The notes beneath the pieces are model-generated. The model searched no databases. It was not told the origin of the DNA and saw only the letters and a program-made list of their open reading frames with translations. Below are positions 21,837 to 30,651 of a stretch of 64,000 nt of DNA, one piece after another; the stretch's first letter is position 1; each line of letters begins with the position of its first letter. Location: positions 1-64,000 of the forward strand of contig QPMI01000113.1 in assembly GCA_004431415.1 (NCBI GenBank), read 5' to 3'. The position numbers and the translations under genes were made by a program. This stretch comes from Cyanophora paradoxa. Lineage: Eukaryota > Glaucocystophyceae > Cyanophorales > Cyanophoraceae.

Positions 21837-24800
21837 GGGGTGGCCGCTGCTGGCGCTGCCGCAGATCGGCTCGCCGGAGACGAGCGTGGAGGAGGGGGGG
21901 ACGCCGTTCATCAGCGACCACCCGACGCCGTCGGAGGGGTCGGTGATCTCGCCGCCCGTGCGCGCCCTCGTCTCCCCGGGGGACCTGCTCCCCTGGCTGC
22001 CCCACCCGCACGCCGAGCTCGACGTCGACGCCGCCTCCCTCCTCGCCGACCCCCTCAACCCCGCCCTGCCCCTCCCCGTCCCCCTCCCCGTCCCCGTGCC
22101 CGCATTCGCGGGGCAGGAGGACCTCGAGCTCCCCGGCGTCCCCTTCGACCTCCCGCCGGCCGTCCCCGCGCCCTTCGCCCCCGCCGCCGCCCCGCTGCCC
22201 CTCGTGGCCCTGCCGCCCCAGTCGGAGGTCCTCACGCTCACGGCGCACGGGCAGCGGCGCTCAGTGCTCGTTTCCCGCGAGGAGCTGCAGGAGGTGGCGG
22301 CGCCCATGCCGCCGCCCCGCGCCGCCGCGCCGCCGCCCCTCACCGTTACCGCCTCCGCTCACTCCCCCTCGGACCGCGCCGCCGCCGCCGCCGCCGCCGC
22401 CGCCCTCCCCGCGCGGCGGCCGGGGGCACGGCGGCGGGCCCGTCCGGCTCGGGGGCCGGGGTGCAGCGGCGCTTCTCGGGGGGCACGAGCGTGCTGTCGC
22501 ACCTCTCGTGGGGGGAGGACGTGGTGGAGACGCCGCACGTGGCGACGCCCCTCCACTCCTACGTCTTCAAGAAGTTCGAGAATATCGCGGAGCTCGGCGG
22601 CCTCCACCGCGCCCTCCGCCACGCCTCCCGCTCCGGCTCCGCCAGCGCCCACCCGGCCTCCCTCTCCAACTCCCTCCCCTCCCGCCGCGGCCAGCAGCAG
22701 CACTTCCTTGAGGTGCCGGGGGTGAAGGAGGAGGAGGGGGCGGTAGCGGAGGGCGGCTCGGGGGACCCGCGGCGGGAGGAGCTGCGGCGGGGCCTCGCCG
22801 AGGCGATGGCCGACCTCGACAAGCTCCACCTCGACGACCCCGCCGCCGCGTCCGCCCCCGCCCCGCCCCCGCCCCCGCCCCGCCCCTCACCTCCCGCCGC
22901 CCAGCGGCGAGCTGGGGGCGCGCGGGGGGCGCCCCACGCGGTGCTGCACCCGCGCACGGACATCCCGGCGCCCTTCTCCATGCCCCCGAGCTCGAGCGGG
23001 AGCTCCTCGTGCGTGCACCCGCCCCGCTGCCCGCGCCGGCCGGGTGCCGACGCCGGCGGGGCGGCAGGCGCGGGTCGCGGAGGCGGAGGCGGCGGGGGAC
23101 GCGCTGACGCTCGCCTCGCTGCTGGCGGACCCGCGCATCCTCTCCACGCCCCTCTTCCGCCGCCGCTCCGGCTGGCTCCGCACCCGCCGCCTCCTCCACG
23201 TCCGCACCCGCCCCGCCCGAGCCCGCCCGCCCTCCCCGCCCCGCCCGAGCGAGCTCGCAGATCGTGCGGGTGGCGAGCGGGGGCGCCGGGGGCAAGGCGG
23301 TGCCGCCCGTCTCGGGGGTCTTCCTCTCGCTCTGCGCCGCCGTCATCAACTCGCCGGCCTCGTTCGCGAGCCCCGAGCTCGCGGAGCGCGCGTGCGAGAA
23401 CTGCTGGAACCTCCTCACCGTCTTCACCTCCGACTACCCCCTCGCCAGGTCCGCCCCGCCCCGCCCCCCGCACCGGGCGGGGCGGCTCTGAGGCGGGGGC
23501 AGCGTGGACCTGTTCGACTGCGGGTGGAACGAGGCGATGCGGCTGCTGAACCGGGCGGCGGGGATCGCGGCGGAGGCGTGCAAGGCCTGGGCCGCCTCCT
23601 CCGAGGCCGCCGCCCTCGCCGGCGTCCTCGTCGTCCGCTCCGGCGCCCGCCTCGCCCTCACCCTCCGCCAGGCCCGCCCCGGCCCCGCCCCCCGCACCCC
23701 GCCCCCCGCCCGCCGGGGCCCGACGCGGGGGGGCAGTTCGGGAAGCAGGAGGAGGCGCTCTCGGTGCTCTTCGAGGCGTGGTCGACGCTGCTGCGGCTGC
23801 GCGTCGGGCCGAACCGCCTCGAGGGCGAGATCCTCCGCGACCTCGCCGAGTGCCACGGCGCGCCCCGCCCCGCCCCCCCTCCTCTGCGCCCCCCCGCCCC
23901 CGCGCTGAGGCGGCGGCGGGGGCAGTGGCGCTGGGGAAGCTGGAGATGGCGGAGCACTTCGCATCGCGCATGTACTGGTTCCAGGAGAACGACGACGACC
24001 GCCTCTTCCAGGCCACCTGCATCCAGGCCCAGGGTGTGCCCCCCCCCCCCCCCCCCCCCCCCGCCCCCGCCCGCGTCTGACGCCGCGCCCCCGCCCCCGC
24101 CGCCCGCCGCCCTCCCTCACCCCTGCCCAGGGTACATCGCGTTCAACCAGAAGCGGCCGAAGCGCGCGGCGGCGCTCTACACCGCCGCCTGCGAGGCCCG
24201 CCGGCGGCTCCGGCCCCGGCCCTCTCCGCCCTGACCCCGGCCCGCGCAGCTGGCCGAGGCGCTCCCCGCCGACGACTACCGTCGCATGTACACGCACCGT
24301 GCGCCGCCCCGCCCCGCACCCTCTCCCCCGGCCCCCGAGCGCGGGGCGGGGCAGGGCTCTACTGGAGCCGGGCGCTGGCGCTGGCGGCGTCGGGGAAGAT
24401 CGTGGGGGCGCACAAGGCCTTCCGGCGGGCGGCCTCGCTGCAGCGCCGCCACCTCGACATCAACTCCTCCGACTACGACGTCGTCGGCTGGCGTCCGCCC
24501 CGCCCCCCTCCCGCCCCCGCCCCCGCTCCCTCCCCTCACCCGCCCCCCGCGCAGTGGGGACGGCGGCGGTCGAGACGAACCGCCTCGCGGACGTCACGCG
24601 CCACGTGTACGTCTTCAGCGTCCTCATGCGGGTGCCGTACCCCCACCGCGCCCTTGCACCCCCCTCTGCGACTCAGGGGGCGGGGGTCAGACGATGGAGG
24701 CGCGGGCGGAGGAGCCGCGGACGGCGCACGCGATGTTCCACGTGGGCAACTTCTACGCGCTGGACGGCAAGTGGAAGAAGGCGCTGCAGCACTACGCCAA

Positions 24801-25330
24801 GGCGGAGGCCCTCTACCGCGACTCCCCCGCCCTCGCCGCCTGCTTCTCCCCCGCCCACACCCGCCGCCGCCGCCTCCTCCAGGCCATCGCCGAGGTGCGG
24901 CACCTGGCGGCGGGGAGCGCCGGCCCCGCCGCCGTCGCCCCCGCCGGCTCCGAGGAGGCCCTCGTCTCCGCCATCCGCAGGGCCTACTGCCCCTTCCCCG
25001 CCTCCGCCCCCGCCCCGCCCTCCGCCCTCCTCCCCGGCCCCGGCCCCGCCCCGCCTCCCCCAACCACGCCCGCACTCCGAGGCCGACGCCGCCGCCGCCG
25101 CCTCGGCCGCGGCGCTGGCGTTCGCGGCGCCGCAGCCGCAGCCGCAGCCGCAGTCGCAGCCGGGGCGGACGGCCCGGACGCCGGCGCTGCATCTGGCCGG
25201 TCACAACTCCTCCTCGGGGAGCGTCGACTACAGCATCCGCGGCGAGAGCGCCATCTCCTCCCTCCCCTCCCTCGCCCCCGAGGCCGGCCACGCCTCGCCC
25301 TTCATCCCGGGGCCCATCGTCATCGCCTAA
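20602..25330 (+). CDS. Multi-exon nuclear-type protein: unknown N-terminal domain, NLS, TPR-like C-terminus
   Basis: The start is the ATG at 20602 (MPQVSQPEFVLVKRSNS). The first exons encode a compact, coherent domain (LKLYKYKLRFACEGP; LMHEEVMLNEKKEGAFMLFRV; THTYRGQ-like; WFQLRITCQGMSPAGTIRIKT) that I do not recognise. A basic motif MPKRRKVP near 21565 resembles a nuclear localisation signal. A long Ala/Pro/Leu-rich region follows, then helical exons with TPR character (GKQEEALSVLFEAWSTLLRL; LGKLEMAEHFASRMYWF; KRPKRAAALYTAACEARR; GNFYALDGKWKKALQHYAKA). The stop is at 25328-25330 after GPIVIA. The intron at 21240-21295 is GC-AG and joins TGC-AG to C-CAC in frame. Two separate genes cannot be ruled out, but no stop or start separates the parts. 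Possibly a scaffold or regulator; no firm function. Confidence 0.6.
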
Positions 25331-25364
25331 AAATCATAATATAATTAGTACATTGCGCTGAAGT

Positions 25365-25643
25365 ATTGCCTCACGGCTTTATGCCGTCAGGAGCCGGCGC
25401 CCCGAGTCTCGCTACTCGCAGTGCTTGGCCTTAGTCTCCGCAGCGCTCACATTGAGTGCGCCGATTGGACCCCCACTACTTTTCATGTACCCTTCCCGGG
25501 CTCACACCCCGGGTGATACACTTGTACCCTGTACTTGTGCTTGCTCCTGGAATACCAGCTCTGCTCGCTCTCGCCGCCAGCTTGCTAGAACTGCACAGCA
25601 CGCATGGCTAAGCCTAGCCGCACCATAAACTAGGCTCTTCTGA
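25365..25643 (+). repeat. 5' long terminal repeat
   Basis: 279 bp, matching 39940-40218. It starts ATTGCCTCACGG and ends GGCTCTTCTGA. Near its start ACGGC-TTTAT-GCCGT (25373-25387) can form a hairpin, and CCCGGG...CCCGGG occurs further in. I see no strong TATA box. Confidence 0.93.
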
Positions 25644-26846
25644 CCCTCGCCGGGCCTCGTCCAGCCATCCGACCCGCCAGCCGCAGCCAGGCGTGGTCGG
25701 ACCGCTGGGCGAAGCGATCCGTGGACGGAGGAGCGCGTTTCGGAGGACAGTATTGCGAATCCGCCGCCGCACGTCGACGCCGGACTCGCTAACGGTCGCC
25801 CCGTGCATCCGCAGTCTGCGGGAATCGACTGGCACGCCCCCGTCCCACGCCGGACGCGGAACCGTTGCTAGTGGCATCGGCGACGCTCGGAAACGGTGGA
25901 TCGTCGACCGGACGCGCCCGTCACCGACCGACATCGACCGACCGACCTCGCCCCGCCGCCCGCTTCAGCGCCGCGCACTTCTCGGCCTTTCGAAGGGGGA
26001 GACTCTGCCAAAATTTCCGGCGGATTCAGCCCTTCGACTCGCCGGTGGACCGCCGACGCTCAGCTGCGGACTTACCTCGCGATCACTTCCCCCGCCCCCA
26101 CTTTCTCCCGCCCACGTCTCCGCCGCGCTGCGGACACGTGAACCTCGCCGGAGATCACCGATCGCAGCCGGCCTTCCCGCGTGGAAGCCCGGTCGGCGAT
26201 CCTCCCTCGGCTCCTCGGACCTCCATCTTCGCCGCTTTTCCCGCCCACTCCCGCCCGTCGGCCGACGTCCATACGTCGCCAACATCGATTTCCGCACCCG
26301 TCATTCCTTTCCCCGGCCGCCGTCGCTCGACGACGCCACGCCGTCCGTTACCCGCCGTTCCCGCCCTCTCCCCTCGGCTCTCCCTCGCCTCCGCCTCGCT
26401 ACGGACGCCACGAGCCTCGGCGGAGACCTCAGATCGCAGCCGGCCTTCCCGCGCGGAAGCCCGGCCGGTGATCTACGTGCGGCGCCTCGAACCGCCCCCG
26501 TCGCCCTTTCCCGCCCTCTCCCCTCAGCTCTTCCCTAGCCTCCGCCTCGCTGCGGACGCTACGAGCCCCGGAGGAGATCTTAGCTCGCAGCCGGCCTTCC
26601 CGCGTGGAAGCCCGGCCGGTGATCTACTCGCGGCGCCCCGGCTCTCACCCGACGCCGCCGTCCTCGCCACGCCCGTCCGCTCGCCAGCCGACGCTCGTTC
26701 GTCGCCGGCACCACCTCCCCGTCCGCTTCACTTCGCCCCGGTCCCGGCCGCCGTCGCGCGTCGACGCCGCGCCGGATCCCTCGCCTCCTCGCCTCCGCCT
26801 CTCGGCTCCGCGTCGGTTTCCTCCGTCTCTGCCGCGTGCAGACACG
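25644..26846 (+). repeat. Retrotransposon leader with repeated ~75-bp block
   Basis: A 1.2-kb leader between the 5' LTR and the first plausible ATG (26847). A block with CTACGGACGC, then CGCAGCCGGCCTTCCCGCG, then GGAAGCCCGG occurs three times at about 26128-26202, 26396-26474 and 26545-26624. An open frame runs through much of it, but its composition looks repetitive. Confidence 0.7.
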
Positions 26847-28583
26847 ATGGACTCCATGCACTTCGACGACGCGCCGCGCCGGCGCTCGGCGACCAACACC
26901 TTACTTCAAGAGCTGACGGACGTTGCTGCGGTCACCTCCAACGCCTCAGCGGAACGTGAAGCTCTCAACGCGCTGTCCAACACGGAGCGGCCGATCCTCA
27001 TTGACTGCGGCGGCGGCATCTGCATCACCAGTCCGGGCAACCCGCTCACGCCGCAAGGCGTCGCCGCCTGGCGAGACGACGCGCAGCGCGCAATCGACGG
27101 GGACACGAAGCGATACTCCGACGCCGACGACGGCTCGAAGCTCGCACTCGCGGGGGCTACTCTGGCGGCCAAGGCGCTCCCGTCGCAGTACCAGGCCTCC
27201 ATCCACGACATGATCAACCAGACGCGTCAGCTTACCCGTGACCTCGCCAAGGCCAAGGAGGAGCACCGCGACGCGGCTGACGCAGTCACTGACCATGTTC
27301 GGGAGAAGGGCCCGGACGTGGCGGACCGGTCTCGGGACACGCGCGACACACGCCAACGGCTTTTGACTAAACGTGACACAATCAAGCGAACGATTCGGAA
27401 CATCACCTACCAGCTCGAGAGCGACCACTGCATCCGCGGACTCCCGTCACTTGTACGCTGGGTGGCCATCAACATTACGGAACAGGAGCGCTTCCGCACA
27501 CAGACGGTCCTCCTTCAGGCTTACAACGGCTACCCGCTCCCGGAGATGGTCAGCACCGTCGCCAAGATTCTTAGCTTCGTGGGGGCGGGTCTAGTCTGCA
27601 AGCTGGAAGGCCAACCTACACCGATGGAGGTGTATGACGTTATCAAGAAAATGATCGCGGCCCGGGACCTGGAAAGTGGACGTTACCCCCTCGGTGACTA
27701 CCAGCTCGCCAAGATGGATAACTTCAAACAGGCCCGGAGGGCGGCAAAGGAAGTCAAGGATCTGGCGATGAAACACCAGCCGCCGGCTGCCTTGCTCAAC
27801 GACGTGCAGGCGTGCAACGCTGCGGTAGCAAACTTCTTACTTGAAGTCCCGTGGCTACTCCGTACCTTCCCGTGGAAAGACGTCTCCCGCCGCTCCACGA
27901 CTGTCGCTCCGCCAGCCTCGGCCTCTTCTTCTTCCCGCTCCGTCGAGAAAACGACCGCCCGTGCCGCGAGCACGCGCGAACCGTTTGACTCCTTGACCTC
28001 CGTCTCCGACGAGCAGCTGGCCGCCCGTGCCGCGCGCACGCGCGACCAGCGCTCTCACGACCACGACGACGAGGAGGACGTCGACCACGAGCACACCAAG
28101 CCCCGCTCTTCACAGTCGTCCACGTCGTCGCACCAGCACCACCTCGGCTGCTGCGGCGGACAGTACGACAACATGTTCCGCGCAAACTCTGCCTCGGACC
28201 GTGTACTTCAGTTCCAGCTCGGCCAGATCTCGATGGCGCGTCTTCTCAACGAATCGCAGGGCACGGAATTTGAAACTCCGACGACGGACACGATGGCTTA
28301 CGGTGACGCCGACGAGACCGAATACCCGTTCAATTACGCCGACATCGGTTACGTCTACCAGAATGCGACGGCCCCGCAGACCGCCCCTCTCTACCAGGCG
28401 ACGGCTCCCCACCCGCTGGCTCGAGCGCGAACTCGACCCGGCCTCAGACACGGCCCTCCGATCATAACTTCAACCTGCCTCGCCTGCAGACGAAGACGGA
28501 TCTCCTCGCCGGCCTCAACATCCTTCGCCCCGACAAGCCCGTCCGTCCTAACGGTGCACGCTGGCTCTGTGAACGCTGCGTGA
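26847..28583 (+). CDS. gag: Retrotransposon Gag-like protein, first part
   Basis: The frame is open from 26604, but the first good start is the ATG at 26847 (MDSMHFDDAPRRR). The protein is helical and charged (LTRDLAKAKEEHRDAADAV; VRWVAINITEQERFRTQTVL; MVSTVAKILSFVGAGLVCKL), consistent with a capsid-forming Gag. The end is Ser/His/Asp-rich. Genuine-looking sequence in this frame fades near 28400. The next frame (-1) carries on with NLPRLQTKTDLLAGLNILRP, so this ORF and the next were probably one. Its position just after the LTR leader supports the Gag assignment; no exact family match is claimed. Confidence 0.7.
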   Translation: MDSMHFDDAPRRRSATNTLLQELTDVAAVTSNASAEREALNALSNTERPILIDCGGGICITSPGNPLTPQGVAAWRDDAQRAIDGDTKRYSDADDGSKLALAGATLAAKALPSQYQASIHDMINQTRQLTRDLAKAKEEHRDAADAVTDHVREKGPDVADRSRDTRDTRQRLLTKRDTIKRTIRNITYQLESDHCIRGLPSLVRWVAINITEQERFRTQTVLLQAYNGYPLPEMVSTVAKILSFVGAGLVCKLEGQPTPMEVYDVIKKMIAARDLESGRYPLGDYQLAKMDNFKQARRAAKEVKDLAMKHQPPAALLNDVQACNAAVANFLLEVPWLLRTFPWKDVSRRSTTVAPPASASSSSRSVEKTTARAASTREPFDSLTSVSDEQLAARAARTRDQRSHDHDDEEDVDHEHTKPRSSQSSTSSHQHHLGCCGGQYDNMFRANSASDRVLQFQLGQISMARLLNESQGTEFETPTTDTMAYGDADETEYPFNYADIGYVYQNATAPQTAPLYQATAPHPLARARTRPGLRHGPPIITSTCLACRRRRISSPASTSFAPTSPSVLTVHAGSVNAA

Positions 28584-30181
28584 GGGCTGGCCTCCCAGAG
28601 GACGCCTGCTGGCATTTTGGCGACGATTACCTCCTCTGCACGACCCACTGGTACCGGTCGGAGCTGCGCAACTTGCCCACCTCCGACCCCATCGTCGCCC
28701 AACTCCACCGTACCCTCGGCTTGACCCCGTCCACCTCGACGCCGACGGGCGTCCCGACCGCTGCGCTACGGACTAAACAGCCTGGCGCTTGCTACCTTTG
28801 CGGGGCCTACGGACACTTGGCGGCACACTGCGAGTGGGTCGACAGGTGTCTCCGCTGCGGACAAAAGGGCCACATCATGAAAGACTGCCCAACCCGAACG
28901 GCGGCGGCCCGGGAGGCCGCGGCGCTGGACGCGGTGGCCCGGAGGCGGTCGTGGCGCCCCTGGAGGCGGCCGCGGCGGCTCTGGTGGTGGCTACGGTGGC
29001 GGACGAGGAGGTGGTGGTGGCGGCGGCCGCGGCGGCGCTCCGACGCAGCCCAGGGCGTCCCCTTCCAGGCCACGACCCGCGCCTCGCGCCCGCCGGTGAC
29101 GATGGGCATCTCCTACACGGCCTGCCCCCCGCCGCCCGTCGCTCCCCTCGACGACGAGCCCATGCCCGACGCCCCGACTGCGCCGTCGCACGACGACGCT
29201 GCAGCCTCGGCCTCGCAGTCGGATCTCGTCTCCTCCTCAACCAACTCCGCGCCGTCGCACGCCGACGCCGCGACCCCAACCCTCCCGACGGCAGTGCCCT
29301 CGCGCGTCGAGGCTGCAGCCGCCGTTCCTGCCCTCCCCGTCGCTGCCACCCGCGTGCCGTCGCACGACGACGCCACCACGGGCACGACTGCGATTACTAC
29401 GACACAGGCCCCCGCTCCCGCCTCCTCTACGAGCACTCACTCGACCGTCGGGACCTCAGGACCTCTGACACCGTCGCGCGCCGACGCTGCCACGACTCCT
29501 ACGGTCCCTGCTGCCTCGACCCGCTTCATCCCGCCCGCCGCCAAGTCAACCGCACCGTCGCCCGTCGACGCTGCGCGGACGACTCCCGGCCTCAAGACGT
29601 CCAAGGAGCTTGCACTCGAGGTGAAAGCACGGCTCAAGGCGGCGCAGGTCCGGATCCAGGAGCAGGCTCATTGGGCGGCGGAGCGTGCCCTGGGCACCCA
29701 CGGCTCCAACGTTGCGGCGGTCCGCGTCTGCCCCGTCAACGTCACTACCGGCGGCCGCTCCCCTCCCCGTCCCCGCTCCGCCCTCAACATCGAGCGCGAG
29801 GCGCGCGCGGTGCTTGCTGCAACGCAGGCGATGGTCATGGGCTCGACGTCTGCACCCCAGCAGCCCGCTACTTCCAGCAATGCAAGCGGCGCGCCGGCTT
29901 CTTCGACCGCTCCGACGGCCGGCCCTCTCACGCCGGAGCCTGCGCCGTCTAACGTCGACCGCGACCACATTACGCCGGCGCTCCAAGTGTACGGAGCACC
30001 CGTTCCCGGCGCGGAGGACGTTGCGCGCCCGTACCTCGAGCTCCTCGCCTACGCTGCACACGCCAAGCGGCAGGACAATATCAACTACCGTGCCGACGTC
30101 GTCAGCTCTGCTCACTACCCGACGGGCTTCCCGGGAGGCGACTTCCGCACGGTTACGTTCGAGGCCCTCCTCATTGACTGA
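28580..30181 (+). CDS. Gag nucleocapsid part with two CCHC zinc knuckles
   Basis: Continues Gag in the -1 frame; convincing sequence in this frame begins upstream, at about 28430. Two zinc knuckles of the form CX2CX4HX4C are visible: CYLCGAYGHLAAHC and CLRCGQKGHIMKDC (28787-28890), the nucleic-acid binding signature of retroelement nucleocapsid. Just upstream a Cys/His cluster, CERCVRAG...CWHF...CTTHW, may bind another metal. Then come Arg/Trp- and Gly-rich sequence and a long Ser/Thr/Pro/Ala region with repeated PSHDDA/PSRADA-type motifs. The stop is at 30179-30181 after EALLID. Confidence 0.75.
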   Translation: MRAGLPEDACWHFGDDYLLCTTHWYRSELRNLPTSDPIVAQLHRTLGLTPSTSTPTGVPTAALRTKQPGACYLCGAYGHLAAHCEWVDRCLRCGQKGHIMKDCPTRTAAAREAAALDAVARRRSWRPWRRPRRLWWWLRWRTRRWWWRRPRRRSDAAQGVPFQATTRASRPPVTMGISYTACPPPPVAPLDDEPMPDAPTAPSHDDAAASASQSDLVSSSTNSAPSHADAATPTLPTAVPSRVEAAAAVPALPVAATRVPSHDDATTGTTAITTTQAPAPASSTSTHSTVGTSGPLTPSRADAATTPTVPAASTRFIPPAAKSTAPSPVDAARTTPGLKTSKELALEVKARLKAAQVRIQEQAHWAAERALGTHGSNVAAVRVCPVNVTTGGRSPPRPRSALNIEREARAVLAATQAMVMGSTSAPQQPATSSNASGAPASSTAPTAGPLTPEPAPSNVDRDHITPALQVYGAPVPGAEDVARPYLELLAYAAHAKRQDNINYRADVVSSAHYPTGFPGGDFRTVTFEALLID

Positions 30182-30558
30182 GCGAGGCAAGCGCGGATGG
30201 TGTTGCGGAACGTCGCCATCGTCGAGTCGGAGAGCGCGGGCGGGGGCGCCGGCGTCGAGGGCATCGTGGCCAGCGTTGTTGCGATCGGCGGGTTCGCAGA
30301 AGTCGGGGTCAACGCCGTACCAAGCACCTCTAGGGGCGGCCAGGGTTCCGTGCGGTGCGGCGGCCCCGCGGGACGCTGATTCGTCGTCGCCGTCGTTGGC
30401 ACCGCAGCATTCGGTGGGTCCGATCGCGTCGGAGCCGCGGCAGCGGGGAAGGCGGGGGGGATGTAGATGGGGATGGGGCTGAGGCCGAACTCGCGCGAGA
30501 GAGCAGCGGGATCCAGCGCCGGCAGGTGAGCGAAGGAGGGCGTGCCCGTAAGGTGCAT
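30115..30558 (-). CDS. Antisense ORF inside the retrotransposon, 147 residues, doubtful
   Basis: A minus-strand ATG ORF (MHLTGTPSFAHLPALDP) covers the end of the zinc-knuckle ORF and the gap before the next plus-strand ORF. Its composition (Pro/Ala/Thr-rich with SREFGLSPIPIYIPPAFPA) looks more protein-like than the overlapping plus frame, which is Arg/Gly-rich. No homologue recognised. It could be a real antisense gene or an artefact of codon bias. Confidence 0.25.
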   Translation of the reverse strand: MHLTGTPSFAHLPALDPAALSREFGLSPIPIYIPPAFPAAAAPTRSDPPNAAVPTTATTNQRPAGPPHRTEPWPPLEVLGTALTPTSANPPIATTLATMPSTPAPPPALSDSTMATFRNTIRACLAQSMRRASNVTVRKSPPGKPVG

Positions 30559-30651
30559 TGCGACCCCCAGAGCAAGCTTCGGGCGGGGCGGCTTCTCAGT
30601 CAGTCTTCAGCCCTCGACCCCACGCCGAACCGAGGGGTGCGCAAGCTCACC

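Noticed and set aside
26906-27428. Minus-strand ORFs opposite gag
   Set aside because: Antisense shadows of a GC-biased coding sequence.
30355-30651. N-terminal extension of the protease-containing ORF
   Set aside because: Arg/Gly-rich and unlike what follows; the ATG at 30652 gives a more sensible start.
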